From contig NZ_JBHSAF010000001.1 of the NCBI RefSeq assembly GCF_042649925.1, positions 372,001-436,000 on the forward strand: a DNA stretch of 64,000 nt, read 5' to 3'. Under the pieces are notes generated by a model, which was not told the origin of the DNA, did not search any database, and worked only from the letters and a program-made list of their open reading frames with translations. This DNA is from Pseudaeromonas sharmana. Its GTDB lineage: Bacteria; Pseudomonadota; Gammaproteobacteria; Enterobacterales; Aeromonadaceae. The position numbers were made by a program, and so were the translations under genes. Positions 25,860 to 34,015 of this stretch are shown piece by piece (positions within the stretch are counted from its first letter, which is position 1; every line of letters begins with the position of its first letter).

Positions 25860-25873
25860 TGAAAGCGTTTGCA
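25860..25873. promoter_or_regulatory. LacI/GalR/PurR-type operator-like sequence
   Basis: TGAAAGCGTTTGCA has the central CG and near-symmetric arms of LacI-family operators. It fits the PurR pattern GCAANCGNTTNC on the other strand and partly the GalR pattern, so the binder cannot be named. It is about 70 bases upstream of the predicted start of the candidate sRNA. Confidence 0.5.
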
Positions 25874-25885
25874 GAAATCCCTTTC

Positions 25886-25931
25886 AAAGGTGATCTGGTT
25901 CAATTTTTTCGTCCTGCTTTGACGATACTAT
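25886..25931 (+). promoter_or_regulatory. CRP-like site with promoter for a candidate sRNA
   Basis: Bases 25886-25907 (core GGTGATCTGGTTCA) match the 22-bp CRP consensus at 17 positions. TACTAT at 25926-25931 (or the overlapping GATACT) is a plausible -10; a start near 25938 puts the CRP centre at about -41.5, the class II position. Confidence 0.55.
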
Positions 25932-25937
25932 CCCCTG

Positions 25938-26043
25938 CGAATCTGGTTTCTCTTCACTAATTCCCGCTGTGGGAAATAGCTGGGCAAGATCCAGATATTT
26001 CCTTCGTTACTTTTAACGGCCATCATGGATGGCCGTTTTTTTT
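25938..26043 (+). ncRNA. Candidate small RNA, about 105 nt
   Basis: Between the GalR-like and YeeZ-like genes there is a promoter-like region followed about 105 bases later by a strong terminator (ACGGCCATC/GATGGCCGT, loop ATG, then T8 at 26036-26043) that stops 17 bases before the next start codon. Inside are a hairpin TTCCC-GCTGT-GGGAA (25961-25975) and a long-range pairing ATCTGG (25941-25946) with CCAGAT (25991-25996). No frame of note is present. It does not resemble Spot 42 or CyaR as I remember them. Alternatively it is a leader with a terminator regulating the downstream gene. Confidence 0.5.
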
Positions 26044-26060
26044 GCTTGGACAGAGGAAAC

Positions 26061-26852
26061 ATGCGTCGAATCGTGCTGGTGGGGATGGGATGGCTGGGGG
26101 CGCCGCTAGGCGTTGCCTTGATGGCCAAAGGGTATCGGGTGACAGGTACGACACGTTCAACAGACAAGGCCACCAGATTAGCCAGCTCGGGTGCTGAGGT
26201 GGTCGTGTGGCAAGCCGAACAGGGCCCCTTGCCGCTGTCATTGCAAGGCGCAGAGCTGGTGATTACGCTGCCACCTTCAGCCGTCGATGATTATCCATTA
26301 CGGGTTGAACAATTGGTTCAGCAGGCCCATCGGCAGGGGAGCCGCAGGGTATTGCTGGTTAGTTCAACCGGTGTTTATGGTCAGCAAGATGAGGGGCTTG
26401 AAAGCGTCGCCCCGCAACCTGATTCGCCGCGCGGCGCCTGTTTGTTAGCCGCCGAGCAGCGGCTGGCCAGTGGCGGTATGCCATGGTTGATCGTCCGTCC
26501 GGCCGGCTTGATTGGACCTGGTCGTCATCCTGCGCGGTTTCTTTCGGGCAAGGTGACATCTGGAGGCGGGGCTCCGGTCAATCTGGTGCACCAAGAGGAT
26601 GTCATTCGTTTCATCACTGCGCTGCTTGAACAGGGACAGCAGAATGCCATCTTCAATCTCTGTTCGCCGGATCATCCCACCCGACGCCAATTTTATGTCG
26701 CAGCCTGCGAGCGTCAGGGGTTGCCGTTACCGGTTTTTGCCGACGATGTGGCACAGGGTAAGCAGATTGCGGGCCAGCACATAGTCAAAGTCACAGGCTG
26801 TGCGTACCATGTCAGTGACTTGATGCAGTGGTTGGAGAGTGTTACCGAATGA
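26061..26852 (+). CDS. YeeZ-like NAD(P)-binding epimerase/reductase family protein
   Basis: 263 residues from the ATG behind AGAGGA. The N-terminus RRIVLVGMGWLGAPLGVALM is a glycine-rich Rossmann motif, followed by VTGTTRSTDKATRLASSGAE, VLLVSSTGVYGQQ and DHPTRRQFYVAACERQGLPL. This is the architecture of the extended SDR-like YeeZ group; substrate is not known. The stop overlaps the ATG of the next gene (ATGA), so the two are likely co-translated. Confidence 0.8.
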   Translation: MRRIVLVGMGWLGAPLGVALMAKGYRVTGTTRSTDKATRLASSGAEVVVWQAEQGPLPLSLQGAELVITLPPSAVDDYPLRVEQLVQQAHRQGSRRVLLVSSTGVYGQQDEGLESVAPQPDSPRGACLLAAEQRLASGGMPWLIVRPAGLIGPGRHPARFLSGKVTSGGGAPVNLVHQEDVIRFITALLEQGQQNAIFNLCSPDHPTRRQFYVAACERQGLPLPVFADDVAQGKQIAGQHIVKVTGCAYHVSDLMQWLESVTE

Positions 26853-27688
26853 AGTTCATGTTCAGCTCGAGTGTAGCCATGTTGACACTGGTATTTGGCG
26901 TGTCCGGCTGTCTGGAGATCCCGACCACGGAGTTGGAGATGACGACCAGCGGTCCGAAATTACTGGATCGTTGTCAGCGGATACCCATTCAGGATCGCAA
27001 AGGTCTCCAGGGCGGACTGGCATCGACCTTCACGCTGCTGAATTGGAATATTCAAAAGACGATTCAGCCTGGCTGGCAGGCGATGCTGGAACAACAGGCT
27101 GTCAAGGCTGACGTGGTGCTGTTGCAAGAGAGCGTAGACTCTGCAGCGATGCAATCCTGGTTACAGCTGCATGAGCATGCCTGGCAGCAGGTGATTGCGT
27201 TTCGTTATGAGGGACAGGGCGCCGGCGTCATGACGGCTAGCCAGCAGGCGGATGTTTACAGTTGCAGTGCCCGCTTTCCCGAACCCACGACCCGGATACC
27301 GAAAAGCACCTTGGTATCACTCTTTCCGTTACAAGGGAGCCGGTATCCGTTGCTCATCGTCAATGTTCATGCGGTGAACGTTGAATTGGGAATGGCAAGC
27401 TATCGAGACCAAATCAAGCGCATTGGCCAGTGGGTACGCAAGTATCCGGGGCCGGTGGTTGTGGCTGGTGACTTCAATACCTGGAGTGAACGGCGCATGA
27501 GCCTGTTGCAACAACAGATGTCGCGGTTGGGCATGTCGGCGGTGGCCTGGCAGCCTGATCAACGCAGCCTGGTTCGTAACCTGCCACTCGACCACATCTT
27601 CTATCGCGGCCTCAAAGTCCAGTCCTCAACGGTTGAAAGGACAACCGCGTCGGATCACCATCCGATGCAGGTGACGTTCAGCCTATAA
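26849..27688 (+). CDS. Lipoprotein of the endonuclease/exonuclease/phosphatase family (YafD-like)
   Basis: 279 residues. The signal ends in LVFGVSGC, a good lipobox, with Cys near residue 20. Downstream are the family motifs: FTLLNWNIQKTI (metal-binding Asn), VVLLQESV (catalytic Glu), VVVAGDFNTW (Asp/Asn pair) and TASDHHPMQVTF (final Asp-His). The active-site set looks complete, so a phosphodiesterase on nucleic acid or phospholipid-type substrates at the envelope is possible. YafD of E. coli is similar in layout. Translationally linked to the preceding YeeZ-like gene. Confidence 0.8.
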   Translation: MKFMFSSSVAMLTLVFGVSGCLEIPTTELEMTTSGPKLLDRCQRIPIQDRKGLQGGLASTFTLLNWNIQKTIQPGWQAMLEQQAVKADVVLLQESVDSAAMQSWLQLHEHAWQQVIAFRYEGQGAGVMTASQQADVYSCSARFPEPTTRIPKSTLVSLFPLQGSRYPLLIVNVHAVNVELGMASYRDQIKRIGQWVRKYPGPVVVAGDFNTWSERRMSLLQQQMSRLGMSAVAWQPDQRSLVRNLPLDHIFYRGLKVQSSTVERTTASDHHPMQVTFSL

Positions 27689-27716
27689 AAAAACACCTCC
27701 GCAAGGAGGTGTTTTT
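27688..27716. terminator. Bidirectional terminator between the YafD-like gene and grcA
   Basis: AAAAACACCTCC and GGAGGTGTTTTT form a perfect 12-bp stem around GCAA, with A- and T-runs on the two sides, between converging genes. Confidence 0.92.
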
Positions 27717-27730
27717 CGTGACGGCAAGGA

Positions 27731-28108
27731 TCACAGGCTTTGTGTGAAGGTCCGGGTGATGACATCACGTTGCTGTTCCGGGGTCAGGGCATTGAAGCGC
27801 ACTGCGTAACCAGAGACACGGATGGTCAGTTGCGGATACTTGTCCGGATTTGCCACTGCATCTTCAAGGGTTTCGCGACGCAGAACGTTGACGTTCAGAT
27901 GTTGACCGCCTTCTACAATCGGTTCGATATTGACCGGAATTTCACGATACTCGACTTTGCCCAGTGACTCGATGGCGACGATTTGATCTTCGACATACTC
28001 GCCCTTGGCACACAAGCAACGTGCTTCTTGCTTGTCTTCGTCCAGCAACCAGAATGAGTTGACCAGAGCGTTGTTGGCAGATTCAGTAATCTGGATACCC
28101 TTAACCAT
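27731..28108 (-). CDS. grcA: Autonomous glycyl radical cofactor GrcA (YfiD)
   Basis: 125 residues from the ATG at 28108 behind GGAGAG. The C-terminal domain copies the pyruvate formate-lyase radical region; RVSGYAVRF holds the glycine that carries the radical. GrcA replaces an oxygen-damaged part of PflB so anaerobic pyruvate cleavage can resume. In E. coli it is activated by FNR and ArcA; an FNR-like box is present upstream at 28285. ung is divergent, as in several gammaproteobacteria. Confidence 0.95.
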   Translation of the reverse strand: MVKGIQITESANNALVNSFWLLDEDKQEARCLCAKGEYVEDQIVAIESLGKVEYREIPVNIEPIVEGGQHLNVNVLRRETLEDAVANPDKYPQLTIRVSGYAVRFNALTPEQQRDVITRTFTQSL

Positions 28109-28216
28109 GCTATCTCTCCTCTGTCTGACATCGGGCCTGCCCACCTCGTTGCAGACGGACCCTCAAGTTGTGCCACTCCGCGGTGCGGTGGCTAATGATG
28201 CATTACGGTTACTACA

Positions 28217-28232
28217 TTAGTAAATTTACCAA
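28217..28232. promoter_or_regulatory. Palindrome with GTAAATTTAC core, grcA-ung region
   Basis: TTAGTAAATTTACCAA is an inverted repeat with one mismatch. A related sequence occurs at 28359. The binder is unknown to me. Confidence 0.45.
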
Positions 28233-28284
28233 CAAAGTGCAACTTATCTCCCTGAGTAAAACAGGCCTATTTACGCCTTTATAT

Positions 28285-28298
28285 TTGATCTATGTCAA
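28285..28298. promoter_or_regulatory. FNR-like box upstream of grcA
   Basis: TTGATCTATGTCAA matches TTGAT-N4-ATCAA with one mismatch, about 185 bases before the grcA start. The 349-base gap between grcA and ung otherwise holds the two GTAARTTTAC palindromes and no gene. Confidence 0.65.
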
Positions 28299-28358
28299 TA
28301 ATATGTTGATTTGCAATATCTTGTGCAACATGGGTGTGCTTTTGCGGTAAATGCGATG

Positions 28359-28375
28359 TTGTAAGTTTACTACAA
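28359..28375. promoter_or_regulatory. Palindrome with GTAAGTTTAC core, grcA-ung region
   Basis: TTGTAAGTTTACTACAA has TTGTA/TACAA arms and shares the core with the site at 28217. It is about 83 bases before the ung start. Confidence 0.45.
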
Positions 28376-28457
28376 ATTTGTGAAAAATGGCGTGCCGGTT
28401 GCTCCGTTATCGACCTCAGATTATTCTTTAGCCTTTGATTTGACAGGCCTTATTCAT

Positions 28458-29129
28458 ATGACCACCTGGACCGATGTCATCGGCAACGAGAAACAGCAAG
28501 AGTATTTCAAACAAACGCTGGCATTTGTGCGCCAGGAGCGTGAAGCCGGTAAGTTGATCTATCCGCCGGCAAACGACGTGTTCAATGCGTTCAAATTCAC
28601 CGAGTTTGGCGATGTGAAGGTGGTGATTTTGGGACAGGATCCCTATCACGGCCCGGGTCAGGCTCATGGCCTCTGTTTCTCTGTTCGCCCAGGGATTGCC
28701 GTACCGCCCTCCCTTGTGAATATCTACAAGGAGTTGGGGCAGGACATTGCGGGGTTTAGCCACCCAGGTCATGGTTATCTGGTGTCGTGGGCGCAGCAAG
28801 GCGTGCTGTTGCTCAATACCGTGCTGACCGTTGAGGCGGGTAAGGCTCACTCCCATGCCAAGCTTGGCTGGGAGACGTTCACTGACGCCGTCATTGCCGC
28901 ACTCAACACCCAACGCGAGGGGCTGGTGTTCCTGTTGTGGGGAAGTCATGCCCAGAAAAAAGGCCAGTTTATCGACCGTACTCGTCATCAGGTCCTGATG
29001 GCTCCTCATCCCAGTCCGCTTTCAGCGCACAGAGGTTTCCTTGGTTGCCGTCACTTTTCACAAACCAACCAGTTATTGCAGCAGCAGGGGAAAGCGCCAA
29101 TTAACTGGCAAATTGCGCCGATAGCGTGA
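28458..29129 (+). CDS. ung: Uracil-DNA glycosylase, family 1
   Basis: 223 residues. The water-activating Asp61 lies in ILGQDPYHGPGQAHGLCFSV, followed by the PPS loop (VPPSLVNIYKEL), the LLLNTVLTVE segment and the minor-groove loop HPSPLSAHRGFLGC. It removes uracil from DNA arising from cytosine deamination or misincorporation. The start is chosen at MTTWTDVIGNEK because the upstream extension has no family similarity; the ribosome site is weak. Confidence 0.95.
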   Translation: MTTWTDVIGNEKQQEYFKQTLAFVRQEREAGKLIYPPANDVFNAFKFTEFGDVKVVILGQDPYHGPGQAHGLCFSVRPGIAVPPSLVNIYKELGQDIAGFSHPGHGYLVSWAQQGVLLLNTVLTVEAGKAHSHAKLGWETFTDAVIAALNTQREGLVFLLWGSHAQKKGQFIDRTRHQVLMAPHPSPLSAHRGFLGCRHFSQTNQLLQQQGKAPINWQIAPIA

Positions 29130-29219
29130 CCTGTCGGGCAAAGTAGCACACTGAATCGTCCTTTCGGTGGTATGGCCGTTATACTCATCGTTGGTCATTC
29201 CGAAGGAGTGAGGATCGAT

Positions 29220-29756
29220 ATGCTGCAAGCGTTACATCAGGAACATATCAATATCGCCAGATTACTGGACCTGCTGCGTCAACAATTGTTTGCCATACGT
29301 GGCGAAAAACCGGTGCGCTATCGCTTGTTAAAGGATGTCCTCAGCTATCTGAGCGAGGTCGCGGATCAATGCCACCATCCACAGGAAGACCTGATCTACG
29401 ACTATTACCTCAAGTACCGCTGTGATGACGATCAAATCACCTCCCGCTTGAAACAAGAACACGATGAAGTGGTCGTTGCCGGTAAAGAGCTGACGGAATT
29501 GGTGGATATGATCCTGATGGATGCGGTTATCCCGCTGGAGCAACTGACGGCCAAGCTGGAGTCTTTTATCGTGCTGCAGCAGCGGCATATGGATTTTGAA
29601 GAAACGGAAGTATTTCCCGAACTTCGAACCCAATTGACCGAGGATGACTGGCGCCATCTGGAGCAGCACTGGCGTTACAAGACCGCTGACGACCCCTTGT
29701 TCGGACGCCAGATAGCCGAACGCTATCGCGATCTGTCGGCGTCGCTGGGATTGTGA
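29220..29756 (+). CDS. Hemerythrin-like (HHE) domain protein
   Basis: 178 residues from the ATG with GAGG upstream. LQALHQEHINIARLLDLL, then DQCHHPQEDLIYDYYL, KQEHDEVV and LQQRHMDFEETEVFPEL give the spaced His and Glu ligands of a four-helix hemerythrin domain with a probable di-iron centre. Likely roles are oxygen or nitric oxide handling or iron-sulphur repair; sequence alone does not choose. A terminator follows directly. The neighbouring grcA also deals with oxygen stress, which is suggestive only. Confidence 0.85.
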   Translation: MLQALHQEHINIARLLDLLRQQLFAIRGEKPVRYRLLKDVLSYLSEVADQCHHPQEDLIYDYYLKYRCDDDQITSRLKQEHDEVVVAGKELTELVDMILMDAVIPLEQLTAKLESFIVLQQRHMDFEETEVFPELRTQLTEDDWRHLEQHWRYKTADDPLFGRQIAERYRDLSASLGL

Positions 29757-29777
29757 GGCGATAAGGGGCGCAGGAAT

Positions 29778-29812
29778 AAAAAAACGGATAACTGTGGGTT
29801 ATCCGTTTTTTA
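29778..29812. terminator. Terminator after the hemerythrin-like gene
   Basis: AAAACGGATAA and TTATCCGTTTT pair around CTGTGGG with T6 on the right and A7 on the left; works on both strands between converging genes. Confidence 0.9.
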
Positions 29813-29841
29813 ATTGTGATGCCGTCCTGCGGATAACCGCA

Positions 29842-30027
29842 TCAAAGCTCGAGTTCGGCGCCTCCTGTGTACGCAAGATCTATCGATTCCAACTCTTTTT
29901 GCAGACGATATTTCTCTTTCAGTGCCTCAATTTCACGCCATTTGCGCTTTTTTGCAATTTGACGTGCGTTGCGGGTTTCACTGTCAACAACGACCAGATC
30001 ATCGACTTCAAGATTGAACCTTTCCAT
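29842..30027 (-). CDS. DUF3545-like small protein
   Basis: 61 residues from the ATG at 30027, which has AAGGAG five bases upstream. The sequence is a charged helix (ARQIAKKRKWREIEALKEKY) between acidic ends (VDDLVVVDSE and SIDLAYTGGAELEL). I believe it matches the DUF3545 family of vibrios and relatives, whose role is unknown. No membrane segment or signal. Confidence 0.7.
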   Translation of the reverse strand: MERFNLEVDDLVVVDSETRNARQIAKKRKWREIEALKEKYRLQKELESIDLAYTGGAELEL

Positions 30028-30151
30028 GGTCACTCCTTAACACCGCGTTAGTCATCGCATTTCGATATATCACAGGCCAGAAAAAAATAAAATGGTTCTG
30101 TTAATGCTTGATGACAGCGCGCATTTTCGCCCTTCCGTGGCGTGCGTTCAT

Positions 30152-31126
30152 TCACACTCCAGGCTGACGAGAGGACGATAGCCGGCTACGCAGCAACGCC
30201 TCGAGTTTTAGCTGGTCGACCGCAAACAGGCGTATACCTTCGGCCAACTTCTCGGTGGCCATGGCATCGTCATTATGCAGCCAACGAAACTCCGCCTCGG
30301 TGAGGGGGGTGGGGGCTGGCTGGGTAGCCTGTTGTGCAGACAGCGCACAGGGCAATGGCGCTGATTCGGAGGCCAGTTGTTCGAGCAGGGCCGGGCTGAT
30401 CGTCAACCGGTCACAGCCTGCCAGCGCGCGGATTTCGTCCAGGTTGCGGAAGCTGGCTCCCATGACCACAGTCTGGTATCCATGCTGTTTGTAGTAGTCA
30501 TAGATGCGGCGCACCGACATCACGCCGGGATCCTGCTCCCCGCCGAGGGCCAGCTCTGGCTGGCGTTGCTTGTACCAGTCCAGGATCCGGCCGACAAACG
30601 GGGAGATTAAAAACACACCGGCCTCGGCGCAGGCTCTGGCTTGTGCGAAACTAAACAGCAACGTCAGGTTGCAGTGAATGCCTTCTCGTTCCAGTGCCGC
30701 GGCGGCTCGAATGCCTTCCCAGGTTGCGGCCAACTTGATCAGGATGCGTTCCTTACCGATTCCGGCAGCGGCATAGAGTGCAATCAATTTTTGGGCTTTA
30801 CGGATGCTGGCGTTGCTATCAAAGGAGAGTCGCGCATCGACTTCTGTTGATATCCGGCCCGGGATTTGTTTCAAGATTTCACAGCCGATGGCAACGGCAA
30901 AGCGATCGGCGGCATCCTGTAGCTGTATTTCTGTGTCCTCGTGGCCGGCGGCGGCATGCAGTGCCTCGTCCAATAGCGTGACATAACGCGGCATCTCGGC
31001 CGCTTTAAGTAGCAACGATGGGTTTGTGGTTGCATCCTGAGGTTGATATTTGGCGATGGCATCAATATCACCGGTATCGGCAACGACAGTGGTCAGGCGT
31101 TTTAATTGTTCCAGTTGATTGGTCAT
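30152..31126 (-). CDS. talB: Transaldolase
   Basis: 324 residues from the ATG at 31126; E. coli TalB has 317. Schiff-base Lys131 is in RILIKLAATWEGIRAA; DATTNPSLLLKAAEM, VDARLSFD, LTLLFSFAQARACAEAG and VVMGASFRNLDEI are family blocks. It moves a dihydroxyacetone unit between pentose-phosphate sugars. A Pro/Gln/Ala insertion (about 265-280, SAQQATQPAPTPL) is unusual to my eye but leaves the barrel intact. It stands alone, with no transketolase nearby. Confidence 0.94.
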   Translation of the reverse strand: MTNQLEQLKRLTTVVADTGDIDAIAKYQPQDATTNPSLLLKAAEMPRYVTLLDEALHAAAGHEDTEIQLQDAADRFAVAIGCEILKQIPGRISTEVDARLSFDSNASIRKAQKLIALYAAAGIGKERILIKLAATWEGIRAAAALEREGIHCNLTLLFSFAQARACAEAGVFLISPFVGRILDWYKQRQPELALGGEQDPGVMSVRRIYDYYKQHGYQTVVMGASFRNLDEIRALAGCDRLTISPALLEQLASESAPLPCALSAQQATQPAPTPLTEAEFRWLHNDDAMATEKLAEGIRLFAVDQLKLEALLRSRLSSSRQPGV

Positions 31127-31438
31127 GGCACAGCTCTCAGTAAGACTACAGCATGACGACCGGCTGGCCGTCGACACCCGTCAGTAAACGTAGCTTTGAC
31201 CATTTGCGCAACTCGAAACCACGAAAGCTTGCAGGAAAGCGATTTTATGCAAACGTCAGCTTTATGAACCAATTAACGAAACACTGGTGCAAATTGCCTT
31301 TGATGTTCAAAAAATCAATATTTTGTGCTATTTTGCCGCGTTTGTTTAAGAATAAATAACAATGTTGGCTGTTTCATTCAGTCGACTGCTCCGGTGGCTT
31401 GGGAAGGCGCCGGAGTCGCCAACAAAGGAAATAATACG
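31127..31438 (+). promoter_or_regulatory. talB-to-AGCS gap with a structured 5' leader
   Basis: No gene is seen in these 312 bases. Near the end, nested inverted repeats GTTGGC (31364-31369) with GCCAAC (31418-31423) and CTCCGG (31389-31394) with CCGGAG (31410-31415) form a two-tier stem that finishes right at the AAAGGA ribosome site of the symporter gene. This could regulate translation. It does not look like the glycine riboswitch as I know it. Confidence 0.45.
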
Positions 31439-32869
31439 ATGGAAATTATCATCAACTATCTGAACGACATCCTGTGGGGATCCGTGTTGATCTACCTGCT
31501 GTTGGGGGTCGGTGTGCTGTTCACCCTGCGCCTGGGCTTTATTCAATTCCGTCATTTTGCCCATATGTTCAGTGTGCTGAAACAAGGGCATCACGCAGAC
31601 AGTGCCGGGATTTCGTCGTTTCAGGCGCTGTGTACCGGTCTGGCCGCACGGGTGGGTACCGGTAATCTGGCCGGGGTGGCAGTGGCCATCTATCTGGGCG
31701 GGCCGGGCGCCATCTTCTGGATGTGGATGACTGCTCTGCTGGGGATGGCTACCGCGTTTGTCGAAAGCAGCCTCGCTCAGTTGTACAAAGTAAAGGATGA
31801 TCAGGGCAACTATCGCGGCGGTCCGGCTTACTACATGGAAAAAGGGCTGGGCATGCGCTGGATGGGTGTCTTGTTCTCCATCTTCCTGATCATCGCCTTT
31901 GGCCTGGTGTTCAATGCCGTACAGGCGAACTCCATTAGCGCCGCCATGCAAACGGCGTTCTCGGTGCCGGACTGGGTCAGCGGTGTGATTCTGGTTGTGG
32001 TCACCGGGTTGATTATCTTTGGCGGCATCCGTGCCATTGCCCGTTTTTCCGAGCTGGTGGTGCCATTTATGGCTCTGGCATACCTGCTGATTGCGCTGGT
32101 GGTCGTGGCGATGAATATCGAGAAGCTACCAGAGGTCTTTGCGCTGGTTTTCCGCTCGGCATTCGGTCTGGAACAGGCGGGTGCGGGGGCATTGGGTTAC
32201 GCCGTGGCGCAAGGCATGATGAATGGCATCAAGCGCGGCTTGTTCTCGAACGAGGCGGGTATGGGGTCGGCCCCCAATACCGCGGCGACGGCATCCCCCT
32301 TCCCACCCCATCCGGCTTCACAGGGGTACACCCAGATGCTGGGGGTATTCCTCGACACCATTGTCATCTGTACCTGTACCGCTGCCATCATCCTGCTTTC
32401 CGATCAGTTTGTGCCGGGTAACGGTGTGACGGGTATCCAGCTGACTCAGCTCGCGCTGACTTCGCAGATTGGCAGTGTCGGCCAGATCTTTATTGCCTGT
32501 GCCGTGTTCTTTTTTGCCTTTACGTCCATCGTGGCCAACTATGCCTACGCTGAAAACAATCTGGTGTTCCTCGAACATAACCATCCGGCCGGCCTGCTGT
32601 TCTTTCGGCTGTTCGTGCTGGGCATGGTGATGTTCGGCGCCATCGGCGAGTTGCCGCTGGTGTGGGCAATGGCGGATCTGTCGATGGCGTTGATGGCGTT
32701 GACCAACCTGGTGGCACTGCTGCTGCTGTCGGGGACGGCCGTCAAACTGGCTCGCGACTATAACCTGCAACGCAAGTTGGGGAAGGTGCCTTGCTTCGAT
32801 GCCAGCCGCTACCCTGAGCTGCAGGGGCAGATTGAGCCGGGGATCTGGGATCACGACCCATCACGCTAG
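31439..32869 (+). CDS. Sodium:alanine/glycine symporter (AGCS family)
   Basis: 476 residues from the ATG behind AAAGGA. Hydrophobic throughout with about 11 membrane helices. Family blocks include GLAARVGTGNLAGVAVAIYL, GGPGAIFWMWMTALLGMATA, NYRGGPAYYMEKGLG and GLFSNEAGMGSAPNTAA. It brings in small neutral amino acids with Na+ (or H+). A folded leader overlaps its ribosome site; a strong terminator follows. Confidence 0.92.
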   Translation: MEIIINYLNDILWGSVLIYLLLGVGVLFTLRLGFIQFRHFAHMFSVLKQGHHADSAGISSFQALCTGLAARVGTGNLAGVAVAIYLGGPGAIFWMWMTALLGMATAFVESSLAQLYKVKDDQGNYRGGPAYYMEKGLGMRWMGVLFSIFLIIAFGLVFNAVQANSISAAMQTAFSVPDWVSGVILVVVTGLIIFGGIRAIARFSELVVPFMALAYLLIALVVVAMNIEKLPEVFALVFRSAFGLEQAGAGALGYAVAQGMMNGIKRGLFSNEAGMGSAPNTAATASPFPPHPASQGYTQMLGVFLDTIVICTCTAAIILLSDQFVPGNGVTGIQLTQLALTSQIGSVGQIFIACAVFFFAFTSIVANYAYAENNLVFLEHNHPAGLLFFRLFVLGMVMFGAIGELPLVWAMADLSMALMALTNLVALLLLSGTAVKLARDYNLQRKLGKVPCFDASRYPELQGQIEPGIWDHDPSR

Positions 32870-32891
32870 CTTCGGTCAGGAGCAAGCAGAT

Positions 32892-32923
32892 AAACAGGCC
32901 GCCATCAGGCGGCCTGTTTGTTG
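32892..32923 (+). terminator. Terminator after the AGCS symporter gene
   Basis: AAACAGGCCGCC and GGCGGCCTGTTT form a 12-bp stem around ATCA, then GTTGC. A second small hairpin (GAGGCGA/TCGCCTC, 32931-32947) overlaps the end of the converging gene. Confidence 0.85.
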
Positions 32924-32944
32924 CTGCCGGAGGCGATGGTCGCC

Positions 32945-33484
32945 TCAGTCTCCGTGCTGCAGTGCCCGCCGTTCAAACAGACGGTACAGTTGCCATCCCA
33001 GATAGCCGAACAGACCCGCCCAGAGCACGAACCAGAACCAACGGAAGAAACTGAATGTCGAGACATCGGCCGAATCGACCATCTCAATCTTGGTCACATT
33101 GGGGAACCAGGAGAACATGTTGATGCGCCAGCCATAGGAGGTGATGCGCGCCAGCTTCTTGTCAAACTCCAAGGTTTTGGCCTTGGCCTGAATATCGGCA
33201 GAGTTGAATTTGAAGTAGAACGGCCAGCTCCAGCGGGTATCTTCGTTGCGGAAGACGCGTACCTGATCATCGTTCTTGGCCGTATAGATGTAATAGACAT
33301 CCATGGTCGGGCCGTCGGCCGGGTTCTCCTTGCCGATGGGACCATCCTTGTCGACCCGTTTGACTTCAACCCCAGTGATGGTGGTGACCTGTTTTTCGGG
33401 CAGATAGAAATCGAGCCAGATGGCCGAGGCGGCGGCCAGCAGGCCCAGCAGACCAAAGCTGATTTTCTTGGCGGTTTGACTCAT
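32945..33484 (-). CDS. DUF1523-like membrane protein
   Basis: 179 residues from the ATG at 33484 behind GAGGAG. One N-terminal helix (ISFGLLGLLAAASAIWLDFY), a soluble middle with VTTITGVEVKRVDKDG and TMDVYYIYTAKNDDQVRVFR, and a C-terminal helix (FFRWFWFVLWAGLFGYLGWQ). The layout fits DUF1523 as I recall it. The middle probably faces the periplasm. Function unknown; it stands apart from the ruvX operon by 87 bases. Confidence 0.65.
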   Translation of the reverse strand: MSQTAKKISFGLLGLLAAASAIWLDFYLPEKQVTTITGVEVKRVDKDGPIGKENPADGPTMDVYYIYTAKNDDQVRVFRNEDTRWSWPFYFKFNSADIQAKAKTLEFDKKLARITSYGWRINMFSWFPNVTKIEMVDSADVSTFSFFRWFWFVLWAGLFGYLGWQLYRLFERRALQHGD

Positions 33485-33571
33485 CGATGGCTCCTCGGCA
33501 ACAAATCCAATTGACAACCTGGTGATAGTACCGTGCCTTGGGCTGCGCGTCAGCTGAAAGGCTGGGCAGAA

Positions 33572-34015
33572 TCAGGCTCCGTATTGTGCTTCCATCCAGG
33601 ACTCGAGGATTAGCACGGCCGAGATGGCATCGACCCGCCCCTTGTCCAGTGCCCGGAAGCCGCCCTGTTCAAACAATCGGGCCCGCGCATCGGTGGTGGT
33701 CAGGCGCTCATCCTGCAGGGCGATGGCGACGCCAAAGCGGCCATGCAGACGATTGGCAAATTTACGTGCCCGCTGGGTCAGCGGTTGTTCGCTGCCGTCC
33801 ATATTCAGCGGCAGGCCGACGATGACGCAGTCCGGCTGCCATTCGGTCAGCAATTTGCCCACCTCGTCCCAGTTGGGGACACCGTCGTTGGCCTTCAGCG
33901 AGCAGAGTGGCTGGGCCGATGCGGTGATCTCCTGGCCGATGGCAACGCCGATGCTGCGGGTGCCATAGTCGAAGCTCAGCAGCGTCCGTTCGCCCACGCT
34001 CTTATTGCCGGCCAT
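33572..34015 (-). CDS. ruvX: RuvX/YqgF-family nuclease
   Basis: 147 residues. RNase H-like fold with TLLSFDYGTRSIGVAIGQ at the start, VIVGLPLNMDG in the middle, and DERLTTTDARARLF and DAISAVLILESWM carrying later acidic residues. The family is linked to 16S rRNA 5' processing and Holliday-junction-type cleavage. Its start overlaps the yqgE stop by one base (TGATG), so it is translationally linked in the gshB-yqgE-ruvX order seen in E. coli. Confidence 0.93.
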   Translation of the reverse strand: MAGNKSVGERTLLSFDYGTRSIGVAIGQEITASAQPLCSLKANDGVPNWDEVGKLLTEWQPDCVIVGLPLNMDGSEQPLTQRARKFANRLHGRFGVAIALQDERLTTTDARARLFEQGGFRALDKGRVDAISAVLILESWMEAQYGA

